DNA of 64,000 nucleotides from a virus (IMGVR_UViG_3300005856_000023:1-64000), one strand, 5' to 3'. Counted from the first letter of the stretch, positions 16,788 to 26,509 are shown. The notes: generated by a model not told the origin, from the sequence alone. Program-made: numbers and translations.

Positions 16788-18083
16788 CTATTCATCATTT
16801 ATACTCCCTTCAACGAATTGCTTTGGAATAGCTATTACAAGTCCTATTGGTAAATCTCTGAAGTAAGTTATTTTATTTGTTTTTTTGCTTTTGACTCTAA
16901 TTGTTATATTTGCATCAACACTATCACCATCAAAGTCTCCTCCCAGTGGTGCACAAGCTAACGGGTGTATTTGTATTGTATCTTGATCTGCTATAACTGG
17001 TTTTGCTGCTAGCCAAGATGTCTTATGCAAAGCTGGGTCTCTTTTATAAACCACTACAGCATCTGGTAAAACATCTTGCTCTAAAACCTTTCTAAAGAAG
17101 TTTATCAATTCTTGTGGAAACAGAGTAGGATAATTGGAAATCTTGTTTATAAGCTTAGTTATATCATTAACAGTAGGTTTAATCTCTTGTCTTGCAGTTT
17201 TTGTTATCTCTATAAATTCTTGTTTGTGTTTTGTTAGTATGCTATTAATTATTTGTGGCTTGTATAGTTGCAACAGAGCTGTAAATGGAATAGCAATTTG
17301 ATCTATCTCAAGATTTGGATTAGGACTAATAACAGATCTTGCTGTGTAGTTAACCGTTTTACTAGCAAGTTGTTCTCTAATAAAACCTGTTTTTGTTCCA
17401 AATTGTTCTGCTAACAAATCTATTAGTTTAACGATCAACCTATACAATTTTGAGCTATTAGCATTACCAACTTCAAAAGTTTTGTTTTGTTCTATTATTT
17501 TTGAGTAAATATCTGTTAACGGATGTATTGATATTTTGTTGTCTATCTTTGAGTAATCTCTCCAGCCAGGAGGAAGCACAATTATTTTGTTTGTTATCAA
17601 ATTCTCAACTTTATTGTTTGATAATTTGATTATCTCATTTATTAACCGACCGGATACACTATTCTGTTGAGCAATATACTCTATCAACTTAATCAGTTTG
17701 TTTTTCTCAAAGAAGTCTGCGAAGCCTTGCATCAAGATTTTATGATTTGTGTAGCTAATCTCTTTCTCATCTTCCAAAACTAAATTTCCTTCTTCATCAA
17801 TTGCTAAAATCCTATCTGGTCTGTTTCTGAATGCTCTGATTGTGGGTAAATTATCCAGAATCATCAACACAGGAAACTTAGGGATATATACATTCAACGG
17901 TATATATCCCATTTGCTCAAACCATTTTGAACTCTTTCTCTCACCAAATAGATATTGTGAGTACAATCCATTTATTTGGCTCAGTAACTTTTGTTCATTT
18001 AAGTTTGCAGGTAATGGTTCCATAATAGCTGGAGCATTATGCTCCTTAATAAATTGTTCCACATTTAGTAGTTCAAAAATCAT
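16788..18083 (-). CDS. multisubunit RNA polymerase beta-prime, N-terminal part with catalytic DFDGD
   Basis: The C-terminal half carries the hallmark of beta-prime: ARSVISPNPNLEIDQIAIP (cf. GRSVIV..P.L.L...GLP), then RDPALHKTSW (cf. RAPTLHR), IQIHPLACAPLGGDFDGDS with the Mg-binding DFDGD at about 383-387. All three catalytic Asp are kept. It ends about 44 residues later, so the bridge helix, trigger loop and rest of beta-prime must be encoded elsewhere, outside this window. The N-terminal ~80 residues show no clear zinc ribbon. Start by a class 2 signal (GAGC, 11 nt, ATG), unlike the two beta fragments, which have class 1 signals. Such split subunits are known from phiKZ/AR9-type phages. Confidence 0.92.
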   Translation of the reverse strand: MIFELLNVEQFIKEHNAPAIMEPLPANLNEQKLLSQINGLYSQYLFGERKSSKWFEQMGYIPLNVYIPKFPVLMILDNLPTIRAFRNRPDRILAIDEEGNLVLEDEKEISYTNHKILMQGFADFFEKNKLIKLIEYIAQQNSVSGRLINEIIKLSNNKVENLITNKIIVLPPGWRDYSKIDNKISIHPLTDIYSKIIEQNKTFEVGNANSSKLYRLIVKLIDLLAEQFGTKTGFIREQLASKTVNYTARSVISPNPNLEIDQIAIPFTALLQLYKPQIINSILTKHKQEFIEITKTARQEIKPTVNDITKLINKISNYPTLFPQELINFFRKVLEQDVLPDAVVVYKRDPALHKTSWLAAKPVIADQDTIQIHPLACAPLGGDFDGDSVDANITIRVKSKKTNKITYFRDLPIGLVIAIPKQFVEGSINDE

Positions 18084-18116
18084 TGATTTTGATTGCTCAA
18101 GAAAACAGCAAAAAAA

Positions 18117-19673
18117 CTAAAGCATATCTTTGATTGATTTTACGAATTTATTCACATATTCTTGTTCCAAGCCAACTACATAATTTTGAACAAAATTTAT
18201 TGCTTCATCGCTATCCTCAACAACAATCAAAGATGCATTTTTTGCTTTATTAACAACAAGCATAACAATATCCAAAGGTAAATGTTGTCTCAATTTGTCT
18301 GATAACTCATTTAAAAACTTTAGTGAATATTTTCCTTTTAGTGATAGACCTCTGCTTCCATAACTGAACACAGGACCAACTATTAGATTGTATAGCAACA
18401 TACCAAAGATATGCGGTGCAATCGACTTTAATATTTTTTCAGCTTCACTTTTGTTTTTAGCCGCTTTCAATATCGATATTAAATCATTGTTAGTTAATGT
18501 TGCAGTTTTCCAAGCAACCATACCTGATATGTCTCGTAATGTTGTAAGATCAAGATTTGCTTTATAATCTTTCAACATACTTATTAACTCTGTTTTTATG
18601 ATATGTTCCAACATAGTTAACTTAACCTCTCCTCTACATATACGTTTAAACAGATCTATCAAATACTCATTCAAAAAGTCTGGATTTTGTCTATTCAAAA
18701 AGCCTGCTAGCTTATACTCATCAGTTTGAGAGTTATATAGGAAATATCTCTTCTTAACTCCTGTTCCAAATGCAGAGTCTCCAACAAATTCCAATTTAAC
18801 TTTTGGATAATGTGCTAGTACTTTTTGTTTGTATGTGTTTGTAACAAATCTATGAGCATAAGTGTAAACCAAGGGTAAAACACTATTATTCAAAACATCT
18901 TCATGCAAAATATCATATTTATCGTAAACAAAGAAGCTATCTGTATCGTTATACATTATGAATTGAGTATTTGCATCAAACTTTTTACGAGCGTTAATAA
19001 AATCATTTATATTGACAGACAAATCATTAATGTTTTTTGTTTGTATATAACGATTAATCAAAGCTGATGCTGTTAGAGATATATATTGTCCTGTTATTGT
19101 TATGGCTTCAGCAATGTATATATTATAGAATGGAAATGAATCTGTTCCGAAGACACCGTACATGCTATTCATTGCAAGTTTGGTTGCATTCTGTATGAGA
19201 TCTGCAACTTGATCGCCTTGCTTTGCCTTTGCCTTATATATATCTCTCATTTTAATCCATTCAACTAAAGTCTTTTCTAGTAAGATAGATAAGTGATTAC
19301 CATTTGTTAGTAACCCATTAGGAGTAACAATTATGTTTTTGTTTTGTATTAAGTTCAGTAAATCTTGTCCATTCATTTCATGATCGGTAAATTGTTTTGT
19401 TGTTATAAACCATTTGTATTTGACAATTTCATCATACAATCCAAACCAAAACAATGTTCCAAATATCCTACCTGCAAACCTACCTTTTGCAAAATTATTC
19501 CAATAGGATAAATCAGCTTCATTATTTGTTTCAATACATAACAATTCTTGCAAGTATTTCTCTTCGTTTTTTATGTTTGATCCTGATACAAATCCATGAA
19601 CATCTAGAATATTGTTTGCTACCATGAGATTTGGATATAGTGAATTTACGTCAAAAACTTTTATTGTTGGCAT
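18117..19673 (-). CDS. family B DNA polymerase, polymerase domain only (518 aa)
   Basis: Motif A DVNSLYPNLM lies at residues 8-17, motif B KLAMNSMYG near 165-175, motif C YNDTDS near 241-246 and KKRY follows at about 305. All catalytic residues are present. In ordinary family B enzymes motif A comes after a 3'-5' exonuclease domain of 300 or more residues; here the protein begins right at motif A. The start is fixed by a full class 1 signal (TTTGCA, 6 nt, CTAAATTT, 6 nt, ATG), so the truncation is genuine at gene level and an exonuclease subunit should be encoded elsewhere. Neighbours are the primase (divergent) and the beta-prime fragment. Confidence 0.93.
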   Translation of the reverse strand: MPTIKVFDVNSLYPNLMVANNILDVHGFVSGSNIKNEEKYLQELLCIETNNEADLSYWNNFAKGRFAGRIFGTLFWFGLYDEIVKYKWFITTKQFTDHEMNGQDLLNLIQNKNIIVTPNGLLTNGNHLSILLEKTLVEWIKMRDIYKAKAKQGDQVADLIQNATKLAMNSMYGVFGTDSFPFYNIYIAEAITITGQYISLTASALINRYIQTKNINDLSVNINDFINARKKFDANTQFIMYNDTDSFFVYDKYDILHEDVLNNSVLPLVYTYAHRFVTNTYKQKVLAHYPKVKLEFVGDSAFGTGVKKRYFLYNSQTDEYKLAGFLNRQNPDFLNEYLIDLFKRICRGEVKLTMLEHIIKTELISMLKDYKANLDLTTLRDISGMVAWKTATLTNNDLISILKAAKNKSEAEKILKSIAPHIFGMLLYNLIVGPVFSYGSRGLSLKGKYSLKFLNELSDKLRQHLPLDIVMLVVNKAKNASLIVVEDSDEAINFVQNYVVGLEQEYVNKFVKSIKDML

Positions 19674-19724
19674 AAATGAAAATTTAGATTGGATGCAAAA
19701 AACAAACCGCCTAAATTTTTTTGT
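19674..19724. promoter_or_regulatory. divergent class 1 promoters of DNA polymerase and primase
   Basis: Two class 1 boxes point away from each other: AAATTTAG (minus-strand CTAAATTT) at 19680-19687 serves the polymerase, and CTAAATTT at 19711-19718 serves the primase. Each is 6 nt from its ATG. The arrangement explains co-expression of the two enzymes without a shared transcript. Confidence 0.6.
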
Positions 19725-20723
19725 ATGCTAGAGGTTAGGAATATCTTCAACTACTATGTACATAAGCCTATTTATTACAAACAAAACCATATACTAATAC
19801 GGTGTCCTTTCTGTGGAGACAGTATTAAAAATGTTATGCATGCTCACTTATATATTGAACCAGATTTGATGGTATTTTGGTGTGCAAGATGTTATGAAGG
19901 TGGTTCGCTAGCCTATCTGCTAACCAAAATCAGAGACAGATTTTCAATTGATGTAAATCCGATAATAAACCAATTGCGTAGTGTTATAGTTAGTAATATT
20001 AGTTTACAAAAATCAAAACAAATAAACTTAGATACAACTTACGTTGAGATGCAAAAACTAAAACAAAAATTAAGTCAAGAATCTATTGCTAGGTATAGAA
20101 ATGAGCTAGAGTATTACTTCATCAAAAAGCAAATCAATATCAGTGAACATGTATTACATCAATTACCGATTGCTATGTATGACGTAGTATACGATTATTT
20201 GCTACCACATAAAGATAGATTGGATAATTCACTAGTCGTATTTACAATCGGTAATAGAGTAATTTACAGATATGATTATTTGAGTTTGTTACATAACTTC
20301 AAAACAGAAAAAAGGTTTATGAATCTCTATTTAGCAATAGGTAAAAGCTATCAAGCTCTACAATATAGTTTGTTTACATTGCTACCATACAGCTTTGATA
20401 GAAAGTTTTATCAATCATACAATCTAAGCAGAAAAAATTTACTACTTGTTTCCGAAGGATTAACTGATATGATATTGTATGCGGAACATTTACTAACAAG
20501 TGTAGATACACCAATAACTTGCTTAGTGTTAAATGGTAAATGGTATGAAATTATAAAAGACTTTGAACCTTTGTTTGACAATATTATAGTAATTGTTGAT
20601 AATGATGCTGCAACTAAAGCATACATAGCTGGTCTCAAGATAAACAGTAAACTAAGTTTTGTTATACCAGTTGCAGGTAATGATCTTAGAGAGAGTAAAA
20701 AATATCTTGAAGTAGAAATTTAA
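19725..20723 (+). CDS. DnaG-type primase (zinc finger plus TOPRIM)
   Basis: A four-Cys zinc ribbon is at the N-terminus (CPFC at 27-30; CARC at 53-56). A TOPRIM domain follows around residues 240-315: LLLVSEGLTDMILYAEHLL with the catalytic Glu, and IVIVDNDAATKAYIAGLK with DND. Layout is that of DnaG/T7-type primases, with a short 332-aa form lacking a helicase domain; the DnaB-type helicase is separate at 34253. Start from ATG at 19725 by a class 1 box; a TTG 36 nt upstream is in frame but would place the signal inside the gene. Confidence 0.9.
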   Translation: MLEVRNIFNYYVHKPIYYKQNHILIRCPFCGDSIKNVMHAHLYIEPDLMVFWCARCYEGGSLAYLLTKIRDRFSIDVNPIINQLRSVIVSNISLQKSKQINLDTTYVEMQKLKQKLSQESIARYRNELEYYFIKKQINISEHVLHQLPIAMYDVVYDYLLPHKDRLDNSLVVFTIGNRVIYRYDYLSLLHNFKTEKRFMNLYLAIGKSYQALQYSLFTLLPYSFDRKFYQSYNLSRKNLLLVSEGLTDMILYAEHLLTSVDTPITCLVLNGKWYEIIKDFEPLFDNIIVIVDNDAATKAYIAGLKINSKLSFVIPVAGNDLRESKKYLEVEI

Positions 20724-20739
20724 TGAGCACATTTTTTGA

Positions 20740-21633
20740 ATGATAGATTTAATACAACAAAACTATTCTAAATTGAAAGCAATAGAAGAGTTTAGTTTTA
20801 AACATATGCTTAGTTCATCAGCAGCTAAAGACTTAGTTGATAACTTAGTTGCAGAACAAAACAACATATATTTAAGCAAGATATACAATCATCTTATAGA
20901 TAACAACATATTAGTTATAACATATGACAGAGATTTGATTAGCAGAACTATAACATACTTTCTTGGTTTAATAGTTAGAGGTCCTATGGTTTTAGGTTTT
21001 CATAGTCCAGAGGATAAAAAGATTTATTTGTTGATAGATAACAACTACATAGTATCCAAGCGTACAAACCAACATATTAATAAGAGAATTATACAAACAT
21101 TGATACATGAAACTGTTCATTATTTTGCTACAGTAAAACCAAAAGAATTTTGTAAACAATTTGATACAATAATACAACGCTTCTTCAAACTTGTTTTCTC
21201 AAACATAGACCCTAGGTTGGAGTATTATAAAATTGCAGATAGTTATTATGATTTGTTATATAACAGTAGAAAACAAATCTTTACAAAAAGTTATTATCAG
21301 ACTTGGTTTGATACATTTATAAACTATGAGAGGGATGAAGTATTAAATGCTTTTGTTAAAGATTCACAGTATGATAAGGCATTTGACTACATGATTAAAC
21401 ATCCAGTTTATTTAAAGATTGTTGCTACACTCTATGTAGCAAATGGAAAAAGAGAAGCTATACCCTATTCTTTCTTTGCTGATATGTATAATGCCTATGT
21501 TAAGCTAACAGGTCAGTTAACAATTAACCTATACTATCAGGAGTTATTTTATCCCGATGAAGTAATATGTGTGCTATCAGAAGCAGATAAAAAGAGAGAC
21601 AATATATTACAAAAGTTGTTACACTTGATCTAA
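20740..21633 (+). CDS. putative zinc metalloprotease-like protein (HETVH), late class
   Basis: 297 aa with LIHETVHYF near residue 125, an HExxH zinc-peptidase motif; a third ligand is not certain (Glu residues in YERDEVLNAF about 75 residues later are a candidate). The rest is helical, Tyr-rich and unrecognised. Starts by a class 2 signal (GAGC, 11 nt, ATG), so it is likely made with virion proteins; a capsid-maturation or virion-borne protease is possible but not shown. Sits between primase and the RNA polymerase beta C-half. Confidence 0.6.
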   Translation: MIDLIQQNYSKLKAIEEFSFKHMLSSSAAKDLVDNLVAEQNNIYLSKIYNHLIDNNILVITYDRDLISRTITYFLGLIVRGPMVLGFHSPEDKKIYLLIDNNYIVSKRTNQHINKRIIQTLIHETVHYFATVKPKEFCKQFDTIIQRFFKLVFSNIDPRLEYYKIADSYYDLLYNSRKQIFTKSYYQTWFDTFINYERDEVLNAFVKDSQYDKAFDYMIKHPVYLKIVATLYVANGKREAIPYSFFADMYNAYVKLTGQLTINLYYQELFYPDEVICVLSEADKKRDNILQKLLHLI

Positions 21634-21643
21634 ATTTTTTTGC

Positions 21644-23236
21644 ATGAGTAATTTGACATATAAACCGACACAGTTATTAACTGCTACTATGTTATGCGTT
21701 CCATTTCTAAGATTTAATGATCCAAATAGATTGCAGATGGCTTCCAACCATCTAAGACAATCTCTACCTTTGATTAATGCTGAAATTCCGAGGATAAGAA
21801 CTGGATTTGAGAATGTAATTGTTAAGAAAGCAGAAAGTTTTTACATTGAGACAAATACTTTTGAGAAAATTGATGAATTTATAGTTAAAACAGATGAAGG
21901 TTTGAAGTTTAATGCTATGTTTTTAAAATATGATGAGAAATTAAAAGTTGCATACAATCCTTATCATATATGTTTTGTCAGAGATATTGTTAGTGGTGGT
22001 TGGTGTCCTGAGCTCAAACTTGGAGTAAATGCTTTAGTTGGTTATATGTCTTACTATGGTTTCAACTATCAAGATGCAGTAGTAATATCTGAATCTTTTG
22101 CTAAAAGACTAAAACATATCGAGAGAAAAGTATTTGTTATTAGATTGCCTGCAAATAGTCAATTGAAACATATCAGTAGTAATGACAATACTATTAGTTT
22201 GATACCAATACCAGGTAAAACATACAATACACTAATATCCTATGAGTATATTGAAGCAGGTGTATTACAACGAAAACAAATTAATGTTGACAATTTGCTT
22301 GTAGTTGATGTAAGAGTTAAAGCTCTACCAAATTACAGATTACCTGCATCAGTAACAGAATTCATCAAGAAAGCAAAGAAACCATTCAAACTAGCAAAAT
22401 TAGAAACAGAACCTACACAAAAATATCCTATTGTTATACAAATAGTTGGTTATGTTACCAGAGAAGCAACTATAGGAGATAAACTAACAAATAGACATGG
22501 AAACAAAGGAGTCATTGGCTTGATTGTTCCTGATGAAGAAATGCCCAAGACAAAAGACGGAAAGATATTAGATATATTGTTCTCTCCTCTTTCTGTTCCA
22601 TCCAGAATGAACCTAGGCCAATTAATGGAAAATTTGCTTGCAAAAATTGTCGTTAAGGTTGAGCAACAGGTATTAGATTTGCTTAATAGGAATATGAGGG
22701 ACAAAGCTCAAAAACTGTTGCTAGACTTTTTAAAGAGAGTTGAAAAGCGAAGTTCATTTCATCATTTAATTGATAGTGTTTTAACTAAAAGATGGGATTT
22801 ATTGGAGTATAACCTAACAAAATATGGATTGAGCATCATACAACCACCTTTTAGTGAATTGAATGCAGAAGAGATAAAACAACTAGCCAAAGACTATAAT
22901 GTCAAGGAAACAGAATATGTTAGAGTAGACAATTATGATGTTACCATCAATGTGGGTTATCAAACTATATTAAAACTAGAACATTTAGCATCAAGCAAAG
23001 TAACAGGAGCAGGTCTAACAAACAATGAATACACTAATCCACAAAGAATCGGAGAAATGGAAACTTGGAATATCATTGCTCACGATTATGATGAAATTAA
23101 GAGATTATTCCGCAGAAGTTATGAATTTGAAAAACTATCCTACTATAGTGATAAGTTTGGCTTTGATAGTTATATATTCAAACCTGATGTAAATAATGTA
23201 TATCAAGTTTACAAGAAAGTTTTGTTCAATGAGTGA
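21644..23236 (+). CDS. multisubunit RNA polymerase beta, C-terminal half
   Basis: Recognised by beta signatures in order: MASNHLRQSLPL (cf. GANMQRQAVPL, residues 32-43), LGVNALVGYMSYYGFNYQDA (about 126-145), GDKLTNRHGNKGVIG (about 278-292), SPLSVPSRMNLGQ (about 314-326) and QRIGEMETW near 465-473. These include conserved basic residues of the active-site region. 530 aa, complete at its C-terminus. Class 1 signal TTACA, 6 nt, CTAAATTT, 6 nt. The N-terminal half is a separate gene about 15 kb away on the other strand (37868-39190), which ends exactly where this one's homology begins. Confidence 0.95.
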   Translation: MSNLTYKPTQLLTATMLCVPFLRFNDPNRLQMASNHLRQSLPLINAEIPRIRTGFENVIVKKAESFYIETNTFEKIDEFIVKTDEGLKFNAMFLKYDEKLKVAYNPYHICFVRDIVSGGWCPELKLGVNALVGYMSYYGFNYQDAVVISESFAKRLKHIERKVFVIRLPANSQLKHISSNDNTISLIPIPGKTYNTLISYEYIEAGVLQRKQINVDNLLVVDVRVKALPNYRLPASVTEFIKKAKKPFKLAKLETEPTQKYPIVIQIVGYVTREATIGDKLTNRHGNKGVIGLIVPDEEMPKTKDGKILDILFSPLSVPSRMNLGQLMENLLAKIVVKVEQQVLDLLNRNMRDKAQKLLLDFLKRVEKRSSFHHLIDSVLTKRWDLLEYNLTKYGLSIIQPPFSELNAEEIKQLAKDYNVKETEYVRVDNYDVTINVGYQTILKLEHLASSKVTGAGLTNNEYTNPQRIGEMETWNIIAHDYDEIKRLFRRSYEFEKLSYYSDKFGFDSYIFKPDVNNVYQVYKKVLFNE

Positions 23237-23263
23237 TCTTTTTTTATTACAGCACAAATGTAG

Positions 23264-23929
23264 ATGCATATAACAGAAGTAGTTGAGTATGTAAAAGGTA
23301 TGCTAACAGGCTATGCAATTGATTTGGAGATAGATGATCAACAAATACAGAACATCATAAAAAATAGTGTCATATCGATACTAAACCAATATGTTCCTCA
23401 AGTTAAAATCAGAACAATACCTCGAGCAAATTTTGATAATACAACTTGGACTGTGGAATTACCTGAACAACAAGTTGTTAATATATTACATGTTAGCACG
23501 AAGCCATTTCCTCTGTATCCGTTAATATTGGCTAATCAACAAAGTTTGATAACTGGTCAGGAATTTACTTTGAATAGAATTATAGATAGTTACTCCTATA
23601 CATTTGATATTAGATTTAGTTTCATACCTCCAAACAAATTACAACTATACGGTCAACCAATATCTGATATAGTTGTAATGTATAGTTGCAGTTACAAAGA
23701 TGATTTATCTGATGTTCCGAACAGTCTTGAATATTTGGTTAAAGCTCTTGCTCTCGCAAACATTAAAATAGCAATAGGCAATATACGTACAAAATATCAA
23801 AGTTTTGACACTCCATTTGGAAGCATAACACTTGCATATGATATAAAACAAGAGGGTATGGATGAACTGAGAACAATAATAGAGGAATTGAAATTATCTC
23901 CTCCACCTATACCCGTTATAGTAGTGTAA
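23264..23929 (+). CDS. probable myovirus structural protein (221 aa)
   Basis: Class 2 start (ACAGC, 10 nt, ATG). The C-terminal ~75 residues (YLVKALALANIKIAIGNIR, then KYQSF, TPFGSI and ELRTIIEELK) follow a pattern I know from virion proteins of large myoviruses: a helix ending LG.IR.KY, a P.G. turn and a closing helix. The N-terminus is a helix followed by beta strands. Possibly a neck, head-tail connector or baseplate component. Assignment rests on this pattern only. Confidence 0.5.
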   Translation: MHITEVVEYVKGMLTGYAIDLEIDDQQIQNIIKNSVISILNQYVPQVKIRTIPRANFDNTTWTVELPEQQVVNILHVSTKPFPLYPLILANQQSLITGQEFTLNRIIDSYSYTFDIRFSFIPPNKLQLYGQPISDIVVMYSCSYKDDLSDVPNSLEYLVKALALANIKIAIGNIRTKYQSFDTPFGSITLAYDIKQEGMDELRTIIEELKLSPPPIPVIVV

Positions 23930-23958
23930 GGATAGCAACTTATCTAAATTTATATTAC

Positions 23959-24366
23959 ATGAGTTCTTTTGCTTTAAGACCAGGATTTTACACGATTGTT
24001 AGAGATCGTGAGAGTGGTAAATTTGGTTTATGTGCACCATTCACTGTCAGGAATATTGTATTACCTCTAAACATTAATCAATATAAAATCCATTTCATAA
24101 CAAGATTTGATGAAAACAAACACGAAAAAATAATGGAGATATTTGTGATAGATGAAGAATTAGAGAAACAATTGGAAAACATGTCTCCATATGGTGTTTA
24201 CATTATACAGGATACAGAAACAAACCACTATGGCTTAAATGTACCCTTTTATTTTAGATATGAAACTCCATTTCAATTAAGAGTTGATGAAGAGATATAC
24301 ACTATCGCATTCATACGCTATGGTAAAATAAAAGATAAAAAATACAAAAAAGTAAGAAGAATATAA
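23959..24366 (+). CDS. unknown protein with internal duplication (135 aa)
   Basis: Class 1 start (ATAGCA, 6 nt, CTAAATTT, 7 nt). Two copies of a ~50-residue beta unit are visible: PGFYTIVRDRESGKFGLCAPF at about 7-27 and YGVYIIQDTETNHYGLNVPF at about 77-96, each followed by a similar strand ending HFITRF or IAFIRY. The C-terminus is strongly basic. Unknown function; the tandem fold could be a small nucleic-acid-binding barrel pair. Confidence 0.6.
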   Translation: MSSFALRPGFYTIVRDRESGKFGLCAPFTVRNIVLPLNINQYKIHFITRFDENKHEKIMEIFVIDEELEKQLENMSPYGVYIIQDTETNHYGLNVPFYFRYETPFQLRVDEEIYTIAFIRYGKIKDKKYKKVRRI

Positions 24367-24381
24367 AAAACTCTTTTTTTG

Positions 24382-25404
24382 CTAGGCTAGGTTTGTGGAT
24401 AATAACACTACTAACAAATCTCTGTATAACGGATGACTCTCATTAAGATATGTAGATAGGTTATTTGATAGCTCATTTGCAAAAGTTGTTAATCTATTAT
24501 CTTCTATGTCAAATGAAGTTGTGTAGTATATGTACGCTCTTGGATTAGTAGCAAACAGTGTAGCCAGAAATTCAATTAACTGCTTTGAGACATTACCAAA
24601 TGTTATAGTTATTCCTGATGGCGTATTTGTTAGCAATGCTTCCAAGGATTGTAAGTATTGATCTCTTGTAATGGTAGGCTGTATCGTTTCAGGTAGAATA
24701 GCAATTCCTACTAGTAAATCCTTAACTCCGTTTATAGCGTTATCGCAATATGGAGACTGTATTAGGTTAGTGTAAACATGATCATAAAATCCTATTGTAT
24801 CCAATAGATTTCTACAAGAACCACCTGTAAAACACTCAGGCCTGTAAACTTGTGAACTAAAACAAATTGCTGTTTCTACATTATCACTTGTACATATGAT
24901 TGTATCTGTATGTATCGTACAGGTTTGTTCTTTGTATTCCGAAAATCTGTTATTAATCTCATATAGCATCAAGTATAAAATTTTGTAAATAGTTGCCATC
25001 TGTTTATTATGTTGTTCAATATAATCTAGCAAATCATAAACATATTTATCTACTCTTTGTGGACTAAAACAAATTGATGTTTCTACATTATCATTTATAC
25101 ATATAAATGCACCCGTATGTATGGTATAGGATTGTTTTAGAAAATCATAAAATTGTTTTTTGTATTCCAAAAATCTGTTATTAATCTCATAGACCGAATC
25201 ACAAATTGTACTCATACTGTTTGTAGAATCCAAGCAAATATTATTGGTAAAACCTAAATGTAAAAGGAAAAGTTCGTCTTTTTGATTGTTATATAGTATG
25301 TTCTCAATTAAAACAGAACAATCAATATTATCTGAGTCTTCATTACTACAACTTGAACAATATATATTTCTAATCAAGTCAACTATATAAAAATATTGCT
25401 TCAT
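24382..25404 (-). CDS. Cys-rich late protein with internal repeat (340 aa)
   Basis: Class 2 start (AAGC, 10 nt, ATG). About 15 Cys, unusual for this genome, starting with a CSSCSN cluster. Two near-identical segments occur: YEINNRFLEYKKQF...TIHTGAFIC..DNVETSICFS and YEINNRFSEYKEQ..TIHTDTIIC..DNVETAICFS, about 105 residues apart. The matching DNA is also close, so the duplication is recent. The C-terminal 150 residues are not repeated. Disulphide-rich late proteins are often exposed on the virion, but there is no signal peptide and no family match. Confidence 0.6.
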   Translation of the reverse strand: MKQYFYIVDLIRNIYCSSCSNEDSDNIDCSVLIENILYNNQKDELFLLHLGFTNNICLDSTNSMSTICDSVYEINNRFLEYKKQFYDFLKQSYTIHTGAFICINDNVETSICFSPQRVDKYVYDLLDYIEQHNKQMATIYKILYLMLYEINNRFSEYKEQTCTIHTDTIICTSDNVETAICFSSQVYRPECFTGGSCRNLLDTIGFYDHVYTNLIQSPYCDNAINGVKDLLVGIAILPETIQPTITRDQYLQSLEALLTNTPSGITITFGNVSKQLIEFLATLFATNPRAYIYYTTSFDIEDNRLTTFANELSNNLSTYLNESHPLYRDLLVVLLSTNLA

Positions 25405-25437
25405 GTTGGTAGTTGCTTATTGATTAGCACAAAATTT

Positions 25438-26250
25438 ATGCTTGCGCAGCAAAAGCCAATATCATCTAAGCTAAGAAACAAGCTATTGGTATTGATAAAT
25501 AGATTAGGAATGAGAAGTTTGAACGATCTCATACTAAATCAAAAAATAAACAAGAAATTTTACAAGTATGTATTTGACATACATGTTAATGCAAACGATA
25601 TTAGTGAAACTCTTGTTAACAATCTATACACAAACATAAAGCAATTTTATGCAAAACATGGATTAAACATAACTTTAAATAGTTCAGATATTGCGACTCT
25701 GATAGGACTTAGGGCTGGAACCTATGCAACCTTAAAGCTTATTAAACAAAAAGTTTTGTTTGATGAAAATTATGCTCAGATAAAACCTAGTTCTGATGTG
25801 ACAATAGATAGTTTTATAGAATCTGTTATTACAACAAAGGATTACAATATATCTTACTTCTTACTGTATTTGGATTATACACCTGATGATTTATTAAATT
25901 TGTTGCTAGATGGTATTAACATACTTACAAAAGCAAACAAGTATGATAGCGATTACAATTTTGCTGCTGCAACAATGATTTTGTATATATCCATGATTGT
26001 TAAAACTATGCGTGATAGTTATAATAGATTGGTTAGATCGTCTCCACTGTATGGAACAATATTGTATTTATCCTTCATGATAAGATATTATGTTATATTA
26101 TTGGATTTGAGAAACAATTTAAAAAGTATAATGACGAAAATTAGTGACACTGAAATAGAGGGAACAACATTAAAGAAATATGAACAAATAAAACAGGATT
26201 ATCTCAGATTTCTAATACAACCCACAAAAATTTATCCATCAAACATGTAA
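25438..26250 (+). CDS. unknown helical protein (270 aa), late class
   Basis: ATG at 25438 follows a class 2 signal (TTAGC, 9 nt). A longer frame from a TTG at 25396 would overlap the divergent gene start and is not used. All-helical, Leu/Tyr/Asn-rich protein without a motif I recognise. Converges with the 71-aa gene. Confidence 0.55.
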   Translation: MLAQQKPISSKLRNKLLVLINRLGMRSLNDLILNQKINKKFYKYVFDIHVNANDISETLVNNLYTNIKQFYAKHGLNITLNSSDIATLIGLRAGTYATLKLIKQKVLFDENYAQIKPSSDVTIDSFIESVITTKDYNISYFLLYLDYTPDDLLNLLLDGINILTKANKYDSDYNFAAATMILYISMIVKTMRDSYNRLVRSSPLYGTILYLSFMIRYYVILLDLRNNLKSIMTKISDTEIEGTTLKKYEQIKQDYLRFLIQPTKIYPSNM

Positions 26251-26253
26251 AAT

Positions 26254-26469
26254 TTATACTACATTTTCGTCTTCAACAGGAACAAGTATTATATCTGCCA
26301 TAATCGCTTCACAATTATTCTTTTCTTCTTCATCTAACTCAATAATTTCTCCTGGATATATGTAGTTGAGTTTACGAATAGGATTATCTTCTTTTACATC
26401 TAGCATGCTAACCAATATTGGTAGAATTGATCCACTTTTACGATTGATGATATATTTTTGTCTATGCAT
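26254..26469 (-). CDS. unknown small acidic protein (71 aa), late class
   Basis: Class 2 start (TTAGC, 11 nt, ATG). The N-terminus is basic (MHRQKYIINRKSG); the remainder is acidic and ends EDENVV. Small beta-rich domain by pattern. Unknown. Confidence 0.5.
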   Translation of the reverse strand: MHRQKYIINRKSGSILPILVSMLDVKEDNPIRKLNYIYPGEIIELDEEEKNNCEAIMADIILVPVEDENVV

Positions 26470-26509
26470 TGTAAATAAATGCTAAATAGGTAAAAAAGCT
26501 AACAAGATT

